Part shown: positions 1 through 9,327 of the stretch, piece after piece | Position numbering within the stretch: position 1 is the first letter of the stretch | Layout of the letters: every line of letters begins with the position of its first letter | DNA from: Sulfurovum sp. XGS-02 | GTDB taxonomy: Bacteria > Campylobacterota > Campylobacteria > Campylobacterales > Sulfurovaceae | Length of the DNA: 64,000 nt | Direction of reading: 5' to 3' | Assembly: GCF_023213175.1 (NCBI RefSeq) | Contig: NZ_CP093312.1 | Span: forward strand, 1,798,001 to 1,862,000 | Notes under the pieces: generated by a model | Databases searched by the model: none | The model's input: the letters and a program-made list of their open reading frames with translations, nothing else | What the model was told of the DNA's origin: nothing | Program-made: the position numbers and the translations under genes

Positions 1-684
1 GAACAGAGTGAACGTGCAAAAACCTTTGCAAACCTTCTGGCACAAGGTGCCATCAAAAAAGGGATTGATATCCTCTTCACAGGTTCTACGGAAGCAGAAG
101 CGGTAAAGCTCTTTTCAAATACTTTCCTAGCAATGAGAGTGGCCTACTTCAATGAACTCGACTCCTATGCAGAGACACACCATTTAGATACCAGACAGAT
201 CATCGAAGGTGTAGGACTTGATCCTAGAATAGGTATGCACTACAATAATCCTTCATTTGGATATGGCGGATACTGCCTGCCTAAAGATACCAAACAGTTA
301 CGCGCGAACTACAAAGATGTACCTAGCAGCCTTATTGGTGCTATTGTAGAGGCGAACACTACAAGAAAAGATTTTATTGCTGATTCAATCATTAAAAAGA
401 ACCCTTCTACTGTCGGTATCTACCGTTTGACCATGAAAAGCGGATCAGACAACTTTAGATCCTCATCGATCCAAGGTATCATGAAACGTATCAAAGCCAA
501 AGGGATCAATGTCGTGGTCTATGAACCCGTATTGGATGAAGAGGAGTTCTTTCACTCCAAAGTCATAAAAGATCTGCAGGAGTTCAAAGATATTTCAGAT
601 GTGATCGTAGCAAACAGGCTCTCAAATGATCTCAAAGATGTCGAAGCGAAAGTCTATACCAGAGATCTCTTTGGCAGCGACTAA
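1..684 (+). CDS. ugd: UDP-glucose 6-dehydrogenase, C-terminal part (5' end outside window)
   Basis: The frame is open from base 1, so about 227 residues are visible and roughly 160 N-terminal residues (the NAD-binding Rossmann domain) lie upstream. The enzyme oxidises UDP-glucose to UDP-glucuronate in the cytoplasm. The central-domain helix with [17 protein letters not shown] is seen, followed by the active-site motif [15 protein letters not shown]; the catalytic Cys codon is at 274-276. The rest is the UDP-binding C-terminal domain. It lies 9 nt before an epimerase that would use its product, suggesting a UDP-glucuronate/galacturonate supply operon for the polysaccharide locus. The close match of the active-site motif to E. 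coli-type Ugd makes other nucleotide-sugar dehydrogenases less likely. Confidence 0.93.
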   Translation, partial: EQSERAKTFANLLAQGAIKKGIDILFTGSTEAEAVKLFSNTFLAMRVAYFNELDSYAETHHLDTRQIIEGVGLDPRIGMHYNNPSFGYGGYCLPKDTKQLRANYKDVPSSLIGAIVEANTTRKDFIADSIIKKNPSTVGIYRLTMKSGSDNFRSSSIQGIMKRIKAKGINVVVYEPVLDEEEFFHSKVIKDLQEFKDISDVIVANRLSNDLKDVEAKVYTRDLFGSD

Positions 685-693
685 AGGTAGAAG

Positions 694-1701
694 ATGAAGA
701 TATTGGTTACAGGAACAGCCGGATTCATAGGATTTCATTTGGCAAAAAAATTGCTTGAGCGTGGTAATGAAGTCGTAGGACTTGATAATATCAATGACTA
801 TTATGATGTGAATCTAAAATATGGCCGTTTAAAAGAGTTAGGCATTGATCCTTCAAACATCGAGGAGAACCGACCTGTCACTTCGAGTATTTTTCCAAAA
901 CATACCTTCATCAAATTAGATCTTTCCGATAAAGATCAAATGGAAGCCCTGTTTAAAAAAGAAAAGTTTGATGCGGTTTGTAACCTTGCAGCACAGGCAG
1001 GTGTACGGTACAGTCTTGAGAATCCCCATGCCTATATCGAAAGTAATGTACAGGGCTTTATGAACATCCTTGAAGGGTGTCGAGAAAACGGTATCAAAAA
1101 CCTCTCATACGCTTCGAGCTCTTCTGTGTATGGACTCAACAAAGAACAACCTTTTAAAACCACGGATCAAGTGGATAGACCCATCTCTATCTATGCGGCT
1201 ACCAAAAAATCAAATGAACTGATGGCACATACCTACTCTCATCTCTTTGGTATCTCTACAACCGGTCTTAGATTCTTCACCGTCTATGGTCCATGGGGAA
1301 GACCCGATATGGCACCTATGCTCTTTGCAGATGCCATTCTTCATGACCGTGCCATTAAGGTCTTTAATCAGGGAGATATGAGCAGAGACTTTACCTACAT
1401 CGATGATATTGTAGATGGCTGTATCAAGGTGATCGACAATCCCAATGAAAAAGATCTCTATCAGATCTATAATATCGGGAACAACACTCCAGTACAACTG
1501 ATGGACTTTATCAAGGCCTTGGAGAATTCTCTAGGAAAAGAAGCCAAGAAAGAGTATCTTCCTATGCAGCCAGGCGATGTCAAATCAACCTATGCAGATG
1601 TCAGTGGTCTTATGACTGACTTTGATTATAAACCTAATACTTCCATACAGGAGGGTGTGAACAAATTTGCACAATGGTATAGAGCGTTCTACCATATCTA
1701 A
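694..1701 (+). CDS. NAD-dependent UDP-sugar epimerase, UDP-glucuronate 4-epimerase type
   Basis: A 335-residue extended short-chain dehydrogenase. The N-terminal NAD motif GTAGFIG (residues 7-13) and the catalytic Tyr167-x3-Lys171 (YAATK), preceded by SSSSVYG, are intact. The segment DNINDYYDVNLKYGRL near the N-terminus is characteristic of UDP-glucuronate 4-epimerases (LpsL/Cap1J type), which fits the upstream UDP-glucose dehydrogenase: the pair would make UDP-glucuronate and then UDP-galacturonate. GalE-like activity on UDP-GlcNAc or UDP-glucose cannot be excluded. The start ATG is preceded by AAAGGTAGAAG. The next gene converges on it with a 13-nt gap. Confidence 0.88.
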   Translation: MKILVTGTAGFIGFHLAKKLLERGNEVVGLDNINDYYDVNLKYGRLKELGIDPSNIEENRPVTSSIFPKHTFIKLDLSDKDQMEALFKKEKFDAVCNLAAQAGVRYSLENPHAYIESNVQGFMNILEGCRENGIKNLSYASSSSVYGLNKEQPFKTTDQVDRPISIYAATKKSNELMAHTYSHLFGISTTGLRFFTVYGPWGRPDMAPMLFADAILHDRAIKVFNQGDMSRDFTYIDDIVDGCIKVIDNPNEKDLYQIYNIGNNTPVQLMDFIKALENSLGKEAKKEYLPMQPGDVKSTYADVSGLMTDFDYKPNTSIQEGVNKFAQWYRAFYHI

Positions 1702-1714
1702 AAAACAATTTCTT

Positions 1715-3295
1715 TTACAGGTTCGTAAATTTTAATATATCCATCTTTTGATCATACACTTCACTCTCCACATCAAACAGTCCAAGCAGTGTGGAGAAAA
1801 GATTGTCTTGGGAAAATTCATGTGAAGCTACTTTTCCGATCTCTTCCTTATCCAGAGGAAAATTTTTCCCTAGCCACAGTACGGAAGCCACATGTTTTTG
1901 TGTATCCGGTGCTATAAAATAGGGAAGTCCATGCAGGTATAATCCCCCTTCGCCCAAAGACTCTCCATGATCCGCCATATAGAACATTGCAGTATCTACA
2001 GTATCTTCATACTTCTTCAAAATCCCTATCGTCTGTGAGAGAAAATGATCTGTATAAAGCAGTGCATTGTCATAGGCATTGGCGATCTCTTCTTGGGTAC
2101 ATTCTTCTAACTGATTGGTCTGGCAAGTGGGTGTAAATCGTTCAAATGCTTTTGGATAACGTTTATAGTATGCAGGGCCGTGATTACCCATTTGATGAAG
2201 TACTATGATCATATCTTTATCACTCTCTTCGATCAGTCTATCCAGGCCAACCAGCATACCTTCATCCCTACATTCTCCCTCACACATAGTATTATTCTCA
2301 GGGGTTTTGTAATGCTCATACTGGACTCTGTCCGCCACACCTTTAGAATCGGAGTTATTGTCTCTCCATAACACCTCTACACCGGCATGTGAGAGCACGT
2401 CCAGCACATTCTCCCTATGAAGCCCTTTTTGGGTATCATAGTCGCTTCTGTCATAAATAGAGAACATACAAGGTACAGAGACTGCTGTAGTGGTCCCGCA
2501 AGAGTACATGTTTGAAAAATTGATAATATTTTCTTTTTTGACCTGAGGGTTGGTCTCTCTATGATACCCATTGAGTGAAAAATGATCAGCACGTGCTGCT
2601 TCACCCACCACCATCATCACCACTTTTCTCTTTTCCCTTTTCTCTATCTTAGCATCTAATCCTGTTTCTATGAGTGGCATATTGGTCTCTGTGACCTGCG
2701 CTTTGACATAAGAACCTAAAGCATAAAGTCCGTAAGTTGGATTGGTATAAGAACGTAAAATCTTATGCTCTCTGAAAAAAGAAGTATAGTGTTTGGAAAA
2801 AGGGAGCATCACAACAAATATCAAGACAAAGCTGCCTACACTCAATTTTAGTTTTGAAGACAACTCATTTCTAAATCCACGATACACGACAGGTGTTTTA
2901 TAAATAATGTATGAAGGCAGTACTCCGAACAATAATACATAGCCAAACAGTTTCCAACTCATTAGATCGGATGCTTCATTTATATCTGTCTGCACTGTAT
3001 TTTCGATCATCGTTGTATCTATGATGATATTGTAGGTCTGCATAAAGTAGTTGACTGTCGCAGCAGTCATCAACATGACTATGAGCATTGGCTTAGTAAC
3101 ATATCTCCAACTTAAAAGTGAGAACAGAAGGGTTAAAAAGAGGAAAAGTACCACACCTTGCGAGATAACAAATGGTGCATAGGTACTGTCAAAGGGGTAT
3201 ACCTCCAATACATGCTTGAAAAATGAAACATTGGTAAAAAGTACGATAAATAATGAAACTCCTATAATAAGAGTTGCTGATGTTCTAGATTTCAA
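1715..3295 (-). CDS. eptA: Phosphoethanolamine transferase, EptA/Mcr family
   Basis: A 526-residue inner-membrane enzyme that transfers phosphoethanolamine from phosphatidylethanolamine to lipid A (or another surface glycan). About five N-terminal membrane segments (roughly residues 8-28, 43-62, 70-88, 118-136, 152-170) precede a periplasmic sulfatase-fold domain. Metal-site and nucleophile elements are visible: VVGEAARADHFSLNGY with the Glu ligand, CGTTTAVSVPCM with the predicted Thr nucleophile 38 residues later, NHGPAYYKRYP, and ADHGESLGEGG with the Asp-His pair. It reads from a TTG start with AAGG six bases upstream. It is a stand-alone gene opposite in direction to its neighbours. In this family activity commonly confers resistance to cationic peptides; here that is inference. 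Confidence 0.9.
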   Translation of the reverse strand: MKSRTSATLIIGVSLFIVLFTNVSFFKHVLEVYPFDSTYAPFVISQGVVLFLFLTLLFSLLSWRYVTKPMLIVMLMTAATVNYFMQTYNIIIDTTMIENTVQTDINEASDLMSWKLFGYVLLFGVLPSYIIYKTPVVYRGFRNELSSKLKLSVGSFVLIFVVMLPFSKHYTSFFREHKILRSYTNPTYGLYALGSYVKAQVTETNMPLIETGLDAKIEKREKRKVVMMVVGEAARADHFSLNGYHRETNPQVKKENIINFSNMYSCGTTTAVSVPCMFSIYDRSDYDTQKGLHRENVLDVLSHAGVEVLWRDNNSDSKGVADRVQYEHYKTPENNTMCEGECRDEGMLVGLDRLIEESDKDMIIVLHQMGNHGPAYYKRYPKAFERFTPTCQTNQLEECTQEEIANAYDNALLYTDHFLSQTIGILKKYEDTVDTAMFYMADHGESLGEGGLYLHGLPYFIAPDTQKHVASVLWLGKNFPLDKEEIGKVASHEFSQDNLFSTLLGLFDVESEVYDQKMDILKFTNL

Positions 3296-3447
3296 TATGA
3301 ACCTTCAAAAATTTTCGTTATGGTATCTGAAAAAGGTTAATATATCTAAGATAGCGAAATTATGATATAAAAGTGACATCAATAATTCTAATATTCTATC
3401 CTAACCATTAAATCAAAAATCTAATGCATCGTTAACTATCCTTTAGT

Positions 3448-3453
3448 TATAAT
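3448..3453 (+). promoter_or_regulatory. Predicted -10 element in front of the wecB remnant and flippase run
   Basis: A TATAAT hexamer in the sequence TTTAGTTATAATC, about 29 nt before the ATG of the wecB scar. It sits in the otherwise gene-free interval 3296-3482 between the divergent eptA and the polysaccharide run. No good -35 hexamer is seen, which is usual in Campylobacterota. It probably drives transcription into the scar and the flippase gene. Confidence 0.5.
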
Positions 3454-3482
3454 CTTCACAATCTTTAAAACGAAAGTTCACT

Positions 3483-3614
3483 ATGACCCAAAAAATATTA
3501 ATTGTCTCTGGAAGGCGCCCAGAGGCAATTAAAATGGCACCACTTGAAAAAGACGCACAAGCACTCCATGGTGACGGTAATACATACTGTAAAATTGTCG
3601 ATAGCGTAAGATAA
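3483..3614 (+). pseudogene. Internally deleted wecB remnant (UDP-GlcNAc 2-epimerase N- and C-termini joined)
   Basis: A 43-codon open frame. Its first 21 residues ([21 protein letters not shown]) resemble the conserved WecB N-terminus; the intact copy on the other strand at 16079-17209 begins [20 protein letters not shown]. Its last 14 residues, GDGNTYCKIVDSVR, align with the WecB C-terminus [16 protein letters not shown] with identical GDG-to-IVD spacing. About 330 central codons are missing. The simplest reading is an in-frame internal deletion that kept the promoter and both gene ends. It lies 7 nt before the flippase start, so it may act as a translated leader. Loss of the whole catalytic core rules out epimerase activity. 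Confidence 0.8.
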
Positions 3615-3621
3615 ATAAATT

Positions 3622-5097
3622 ATGCCAAAAAAAACTCCTAAATTTAAACAATTATTTATTGGCGATACATTGCAATCAAAAATATCAAAAGGTATAGCAT
3701 GGTCTTTTTTAGGTACATTTTTATCAAAAGGCCTGATGCTGCTATCCTTTATATTAATTGCAAGAATAATAACCGTTGAAGAGTACGGACAAGTAGGTGT
3801 TATTCGAAATACAATAGCAACTTTTGCTGCTTTTAGTGTCATGAGTTTTGGTGTAACTGCCACTAAATACTTAGCCATTTATAAAGATACAGATTCAATA
3901 CGTGCAGAAAGAATACTAACATTCACTAGAGGTACAGTATTTATCATTTCAGTGCTTATTTCTATTATCATTTTTGTTTTTTCAGATTTTATCGCATCGA
4001 CTATGTTAGATGATATATCACTCTCTTTTGAGGTAGAAATAAGTTCATTCACAATTTTTTTTACTGCTTTAAATGGTTATCAAAATGGGCTTCTGGCAGG
4101 ACTTGAAAAATTTAAGGAAATATCTTTTATCAATATTTTCAATGGTATATTAACTTTTCCAATTTTAATTATTATGGCCTATCTATATCAAGTAAATGGA
4201 ATTGTCATTGGTTTAGTTATCATAAGTTTATCTACATGGATAATATCTGATTATTATATACGGTTATCTATGAAAAAAAATTCATTAAAATATAGATTTG
4301 ATAGTTTTTATAAAGAGTTGGAAATCATTAAAAACTTCACACTTCCTTCATTTTTAAGTGGCCTTTCGATCACTCCCGCTATTTTAATGACAAATTTAAT
4401 TTTAGCACATCAAGACAATGGCTATTATCACTTAGGTGTTTTTAACGCAGCTTATTTTTTTTCAATAATTACTAGTACAATAAATGGAATAATAGGTCAA
4501 GTGCTCTATCCGTATGCAATGAAGCAATATAATAAAGATAATAAGAGATTTGAATATTTTAATATCATCAGCCCATGGATTATAGGAATAATACTGAATT
4601 TACCTCTAATTATTTTACCAGAAGTTATGGTCATTTTTTTTGGTTCCCAATATGATAATGAAGATTTTAGAGTTTCAGTGGTCATGGTAGCTTTATTTAG
4701 TATTATTATTGCTCACCGTCAAGGTATAGCTAGAAATTTTGCTGCCGCAAACTTAATGTGGTGGAGTGTTTTTGGAAATGCCATTTGGGGAATTTTTCTA
4801 ATATTATTTACATATATCTTTGCTTCTTATGGTTCTATTGGTCTTGCCATTGCTTTCCTCACTGCATATGCATTCAATTCAATTATCTTTTTGCCTCTGT
4901 ATCTGAAATGGGGACTTGTCAAAAGAGAACTGTTAATTTCATATCCCGTGTTAATTATCTGGTTACTTTTACTCTTCAGCTCAATCATTTACTTTTTTAT
5001 AGAAAATACTTTTTTTAGAGTTAGCTTCTTGATAGTAATATTACTATCAATAAACTATTTATTTTTAATACTTTGGAGAAGTTATCATGTTAAATAA
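3622..5097 (+). CDS. Polysaccharide flippase, Wzx/MATE-like
   Basis: A 491-residue very hydrophobic protein with about 12-14 predicted membrane segments from residue ~25 to the C-terminus, typical of the polysaccharide biosynthesis/flippase family that moves undecaprenyl-linked repeat units across the inner membrane. The N-terminal pattern SKGIAWSFLGTFLSKGLMLLSF followed by ARIITVEEYGQVGV is the usual family opening. The gene is markedly AT-rich with many runs of A/T, unlike the flanking housekeeping genes, consistent with a horizontally exchanged O-antigen/capsule block. It starts the rightward biosynthetic run just after the wecB scar and overlaps the next gene by 11 nt. Confidence 0.88.
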   Translation: MPKKTPKFKQLFIGDTLQSKISKGIAWSFLGTFLSKGLMLLSFILIARIITVEEYGQVGVIRNTIATFAAFSVMSFGVTATKYLAIYKDTDSIRAERILTFTRGTVFIISVLISIIIFVFSDFIASTMLDDISLSFEVEISSFTIFFTALNGYQNGLLAGLEKFKEISFINIFNGILTFPILIIMAYLYQVNGIVIGLVIISLSTWIISDYYIRLSMKKNSLKYRFDSFYKELEIIKNFTLPSFLSGLSITPAILMTNLILAHQDNGYYHLGVFNAAYFFSIITSTINGIIGQVLYPYAMKQYNKDNKRFEYFNIISPWIIGIILNLPLIILPEVMVIFFGSQYDNEDFRVSVVMVALFSIIIAHRQGIARNFAAANLMWWSVFGNAIWGIFLILFTYIFASYGSIGLAIAFLTAYAFNSIIFLPLYLKWGLVKRELLISYPVLIIWLLLLFSSIIYFFIENTFFRVSFLIVILLSINYLFLILWRSYHVK

Positions 5098-5629
5098 GTT
5101 TTTTATTATCCTAAATAAAATTAATACATTAATTCACAATTTAAAAATTAAAAGTATTAAGTTCGGTCAAAAAGGTTCACATATACAGATTGAGAGGGGA
5201 TTTAATTTTATTAAACCAGAGCATATTCATATTAGTGATTATGTGTATATTGGTCCAATGTCAACTATATATGCTCACGGGAAAGTCAGCATCAAAAAAG
5301 GTTCGATTATTGGTCCAAAAGTAACTATTTATACTGCAAATCATAATTTTAAATCAGGATCGCATGCAATCCCATATGATAAGAAGCTAGATATACGCCC
5401 AGTTGAAATTGATGAAAATGTATGGGTTGGCGGGAACGTAATACTTCTACCAGGTGCAAAACTCAGGGAAGGTGTTATTGTCGGAGCAGGTTCTGTTATA
5501 TCAAAGGAAATTCCAGCGTATAGTATTGTTGTCGGTAATCCTTGTAAAATTATAGGCACAAGAGATATAGATGAGTATCATAGACTAAAAAAAGCCAATG
5601 CAATTTATCTGTTAAATAAAAAATTATAA
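5087..5629 (+). CDS. Left-handed beta-helix acetyltransferase (maltose/galactoside O-acetyltransferase-like)
   Basis: A 180-residue hexapeptide-repeat protein. Repeats of the [LIV]-G-x4 type are visible through residues ~40-155 (for example YVYIGPMSTIYAHG, VWVGGNVILLPGAKL, VIVGAGSVISKEI, SIVVGNPCKIIG), with the NHNF segment near residue 86 carrying a likely catalytic His. Family members acetylate sugars with acetyl-CoA as donor; here a role in O-acetylation of the surface polysaccharide is inferred from context. Its start overlaps the flippase stop by 11 nt, implying translational coupling. The acceptor sugar cannot be told from sequence. Confidence 0.85.
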   Translation: MLNKFFIILNKINTLIHNLKIKSIKFGQKGSHIQIERGFNFIKPEHIHISDYVYIGPMSTIYAHGKVSIKKGSIIGPKVTIYTANHNFKSGSHAIPYDKKLDIRPVEIDENVWVGGNVILLPGAKLREGVIVGAGSVISKEIPAYSIVVGNPCKIIGTRDIDEYHRLKKANAIYLLNKKL

Positions 5630-5700
5630 ATATTTCTCAAATAGTTATTATTTTCGTTAATAATAAAGACTCTATATTAGTGATAAAAAGGAGATTCTAA

Positions 5701-6852
5701 ATGCTGAAAAAATATAAAATTGCCATTCTCGGCGGTTATGGATTAGGAAATTTTGGCGATGATGCATTAATGTATATTTTATATAAGAAGATTTCATCTA
5801 TCTATAAATCAGAAGATATCGCTTTTATTTGTACTCCAGAAAAATATTTATCAAGCATTGTTGATGACAGTGACATTATAGGCTTTAACAAAATAAATAC
5901 TATACAAACGGATTTGCTACTTTATGGAGGGGGCACTCAGTTTTATTCATTTAAACCTAAAAAAAATATACTGGCTAAAATATTATATTACATAAAACAT
6001 CCAAAAGATTTTTCATATAGACTATTTTCTAAACTAGCGGCCATGAACATTTATAATCAGAAAAATATTCAGAATCGAATTGCCGCTATAGGAATAGGAG
6101 TCGGACCTTTTTTAGAAGATGCCGATCAATCAATAGAGCAGAATACAAAAAAACTCTTTCTAAAAATGGATTTTGTTGGTGTTCGAGATACTTATAGTTA
6201 TGAAAAGTGTAAGGACTGGGGTGTTAAAGATGCAAAGCTTTATTCAGACTTATGTTTTTTAATGGATGATGAGTATGCCATAGAGAATAAAAGATCTGTA
6301 AACACACTTAAAAAAATTGGAATTATAGTGCGAGATTGGGATCAGACAGATGAAGGTGCAGCTTATTATGAAAAAATCATTCCGCTTTGTTCAGAATTAA
6401 CTTTAAAAGGATATGAAGTAAATATCATTATCTTTTCACTTAAACGGGATCTGTACTGGTGCAACAAACTTAAAACAAATACCAATGTATTATTTTGGAA
6501 TCCGAATGAAGATAATATAGACACTTTCCTCAAATTATTAGATAATTTTGATCTTTTTATTACTGCAAGATATCATGGTGCTATTTTTGCTTCTTTACTT
6601 GAGAAACCATTTATAGCAATAGGAGTTGAACAAAAACTGGAGTTAATTTCCGATCTCTATCAGAATGGATCTGAAAAATGGCTTTATCCTTTTGATCTTC
6701 ATCAATGCCTGTCTTACGTACAGGATATTGAAAAAAACTATAGTTCCTATCAAACAGGTATTCGTGATGAAACTATCATTCAAAAAAAATTAGCACGACA
6801 AATGTTAAAAGACTTTAAAGATCATTTTAATTTATTGAAGGAAACAAAATGA
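5701..6852 (+). CDS. Polysaccharide pyruvyl transferase family protein
   Basis: A 383-residue protein of the CsaB/WcaK-like superfamily. The N-terminal GGYGLGNFGDDAL (residues 11-23), the central LLLYGGGTQFY (73-82 region) and the C-terminal ARYHGAIFASLLEKPFIAIG are the family landmarks. Members transfer pyruvate as a ketal to glycans, using phosphoenolpyruvate, although some homologues do other glycan chemistry. A clean AAGGAG ribosome site precedes the ATG. The stop overlaps the next glycosyltransferase start by 4 nt (ATGA). Function in modifying the repeat unit is inferred from the cluster. Confidence 0.82.
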   Translation: MLKKYKIAILGGYGLGNFGDDALMYILYKKISSIYKSEDIAFICTPEKYLSSIVDDSDIIGFNKINTIQTDLLLYGGGTQFYSFKPKKNILAKILYYIKHPKDFSYRLFSKLAAMNIYNQKNIQNRIAAIGIGVGPFLEDADQSIEQNTKKLFLKMDFVGVRDTYSYEKCKDWGVKDAKLYSDLCFLMDDEYAIENKRSVNTLKKIGIIVRDWDQTDEGAAYYEKIIPLCSELTLKGYEVNIIIFSLKRDLYWCNKLKTNTNVLFWNPNEDNIDTFLKLLDNFDLFITARYHGAIFASLLEKPFIAIGVEQKLELISDLYQNGSEKWLYPFDLHQCLSYVQDIEKNYSSYQTGIRDETIIQKKLARQMLKDFKDHFNLLKETK

Positions 6853-8060
6853 AAATAGCTATTGTGACCACTTGGTTTGAACGTGGAGCAGCTTATGTGT
6901 CCAAGCAATTCCATCATACATTATCCAAAGAAAATGAAGTATTCATATATGCGAGAGGAGGAGAAGAATATGCATATGGTGATTCAGAATGGGATAAGGA
7001 ATATGTGACATGGGGAAAGAGAATTGATTTTCCGATACCAACATATATTGATATCAAAGATTTTAAAGCATTTCTTTCAAAAAATAAAATAGATCTTGTA
7101 ATATTTAATGAACAATGGTGGTGGGAACCAATTATAGTTTGTAATCAATTAAATATTAAAACTGCCGCATATATTGACTATTACACTGAGTTGACAATTC
7201 CTTTTTTCTCAAATTATGATTTTCTCATATGTAATACGCGTAAACATTATGAAGCATTTAAATGGCATAAACAATGTTTTTACGTACCTTGGGGGACAGA
7301 TACTAATTTGTTTAAACCTAAAGAATATAATTTAATACATAAAGGTAAAGTCACTTTTTTCCATTCTTGCGGAATGAACCCTCATAGAAAAGGGACTGAC
7401 CAATTATTATTAGCTTTAGAAAAACTAGAGGGAAATTTTTCACTTATTATTCATGCACAAATTGATTTAATGAAAGAACTATCACCTAGGTTTCAAAAAG
7501 TTTTAGAAAAATTAATAGCAAATAATAAAGTGGAATTACTTACAAAGACTATTAAAGCCCCAGGTGCATACTTTATGGGGGATGTATACGTTTATCCAAC
7601 AAGATTAGAGGGTATAGGGTTAACTATATGCGAAGCTTCAGCATCAGGATTACCAGTCATTGTACCTAACAACTCACCTATGAATGAATTTATAAAGGAC
7701 AATGTAAATGGTTCTTTAGTTGAGATTGAAAAACTATACTCTAGATCGGATGGCTATTTTTGGCCTCAATGTGAAATAAATATAGAATCTTTGAGCAGTA
7801 AAATGCAATATTATATTGATAATGTAGATAAAATTTCTACATTTAAAAAGAAGAGTAGAGAATACAGTTTAAAATATTTAGACTGGGAACAAAACTCTCT
7901 AGAGTTAAATAAAATAGTCTGTAGCGTTAAATTATTAGATAAGTTGCCTAGTGCACAGAAAAATGCTCTTAACTTTTATAATAAGAAATATCCTTCTATT
8001 AGTAAGTATAAACTTTTATATCAAATCGTGTTCTATGTTTATCGAAAATTTTTCTCTTAA
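6849..8060 (+). CDS. Glycosyltransferase family 4 (GT-B) protein
   Basis: A 403-residue glycosyltransferase. The C-terminal half carries a group 1 GT signature: donor-site ending PTRLEGIGLTICEASASGLPVIVPNNSP (acidic E and E spaced as in the EX7E motif) around residues 255-280, preceded by a CGMNPHRKGTDQLLLAL segment. The N-terminal Rossmann half begins MKIAIVTTWFERGAAYVSKQ. It is expected to add one sugar of the lipid-linked repeat unit at the cytoplasmic membrane face. It overlaps the previous gene by 4 nt. A 214-nt AT-rich gap follows, containing a short hairpin (8067-8083) and no gene. Confidence 0.86.
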   Translation: MKIAIVTTWFERGAAYVSKQFHHTLSKENEVFIYARGGEEYAYGDSEWDKEYVTWGKRIDFPIPTYIDIKDFKAFLSKNKIDLVIFNEQWWWEPIIVCNQLNIKTAAYIDYYTELTIPFFSNYDFLICNTRKHYEAFKWHKQCFYVPWGTDTNLFKPKEYNLIHKGKVTFFHSCGMNPHRKGTDQLLLALEKLEGNFSLIIHAQIDLMKELSPRFQKVLEKLIANNKVELLTKTIKAPGAYFMGDVYVYPTRLEGIGLTICEASASGLPVIVPNNSPMNEFIKDNVNGSLVEIEKLYSRSDGYFWPQCEINIESLSSKMQYYIDNVDKISTFKKKSREYSLKYLDWEQNSLELNKIVCSVKLLDKLPSAQKNALNFYNKKYPSISKYKLLYQIVFYVYRKFFS

Positions 8061-8274
8061 CTATAGATTGATTAAAAATCAATGAGCATTATAGATAACA
8101 ATTTTTATAATTATTTAGCTTGATTACAATAAAATATGTCAGACTATTAGTGCTTTGAGCATATAAGTTTTATTAACTACTTACTGATTAATACTGTTTA
8201 TATCATTCAAACATTTTAACTATGTAACTTAAAAAGTGACTTAGAATTTTAATTTTAGGAGACCATCAGTATCA

Positions 8275-9327
8275 ATGAAACAAATAAAATTTTTACTTAT
8301 CTCAAATATGTATCCAAAAAATGACAATGATTTTTTTGGTGTTTTCATTAAAAATATTGAAGATGGCTTACAAAGCAATGGTATAGATGTTGACAGGATT
8401 GTGATTGCAGGACAAGGCAAAAGTGTACGTGAAAAAATAAAAAAATACTTCACTTTTTACCGAGAAATACTCAAAGCAGATTTTGACAAATATGATATAG
8501 TTCAAATAAGCTATCCCTCACATACTTACTTCCCTATCTTATTTAAAAGATTTCACAAAACAAAATTTATCGTACGTCTACACGGGCATGACCTCATTCC
8601 TATCAGCTTATTCCAAAAAATCGTTTTATTGTTTACTAAAATGTCTATTTCAAAAGCTGACATGGTGGTCTTGCCAAGTAACTATTTTTACACTGAACTC
8701 TTGAAAATTGGAATTCCGAAAGATTATTACATATACCCTAGTGGCGGATTAGATACTCAAAGATTTTACCCAAAAAACAATACCAAGAACAAAACATTTA
8801 CCATTGGTTATGTCGGTCGTATAAGTTCAGGAAAGGGAATTGATGTGCTCTTAACAGCCGTGACAAAACTTGATTTTGATTTTGAGCTTATTATAGTGGG
8901 TTCTGGAGAGCTGGAAAAGGAGATGAAAGCACTGGCCAGCCGGTTGCCAAAAGAGAAAAAAATCTCCTTTGTTGGTAAGATACCTAATGACAAACTCGTA
9001 GATTTCTATAATGTTTTTGATATTTTTATTTTTCCAACAATGATGAATGAAAGTTTTGGAAATGTGGCCATTGAAGCAATGGGGTGTAAACTACCTATAA
9101 TCGGTTCTAATATCGGTGGATTGACCGATTATATATTTGATGGAATCAATGGTTATCTTTTTGAACCTGGAAATTCAGATGAACTTGCAGACAATATTAC
9201 TAAGTTTTACAAACTATCATCTACAGAGAAAGACACTATGGCTGAAGAAGCATATAAAGTTGCAATGGGTTATGAAAAAAGTTCTGTAACTCAAGGCTTT
9301 ATTGCTAAGTTGAAAGGTCTTTTATGA
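8275..9327 (+). CDS. Glycosyltransferase family 4 (GT-B) protein
   Basis: A 350-residue GT4-type enzyme. It starts MKQIKFLLISNMYPKNDNDFFGVF, has the acceptor-side segment RLHGHDL near residue 105, the IGYVGRISSGKGIDVLL segment opening the C-terminal Rossmann domain, and the donor-binding MNESFGNVAIEAMGCKLPIIGSN (EX7E). It probably adds a repeat-unit sugar. AGGAG lies upstream of the ATG. The 4-nt overlap with the acetyltransferase that follows suggests one transcript. Donor and acceptor sugars are unknown. Confidence 0.87.
   Translation: MKQIKFLLISNMYPKNDNDFFGVFIKNIEDGLQSNGIDVDRIVIAGQGKSVREKIKKYFTFYREILKADFDKYDIVQISYPSHTYFPILFKRFHKTKFIVRLHGHDLIPISLFQKIVLLFTKMSISKADMVVLPSNYFYTELLKIGIPKDYYIYPSGGLDTQRFYPKNNTKNKTFTIGYVGRISSGKGIDVLLTAVTKLDFDFELIIVGSGELEKEMKALASRLPKEKKISFVGKIPNDKLVDFYNVFDIFIFPTMMNESFGNVAIEAMGCKLPIIGSNIGGLTDYIFDGINGYLFEPGNSDELADNITKFYKLSSTEKDTMAEEAYKVAMGYEKSSVTQGFIAKLKGLL

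Noticed and set aside
1715-3295. Apparent loss of the catalytic Thr in the EptA-type enzyme (GEAARA instead of GETARA).
   Set aside because: The nucleophile Thr lies about 38 residues later in CGTTTAVSVPCM and is present, so the enzyme looks intact.
8067-8083. ATTGATT-AAA-AATCAAT resembles an FNR-type operator.
   Set aside because: The half-site spacing is five rather than four bases, it lies just after a glycosyltransferase stop and is far from a sensible promoter; it is better read as an AT-rich hairpin.
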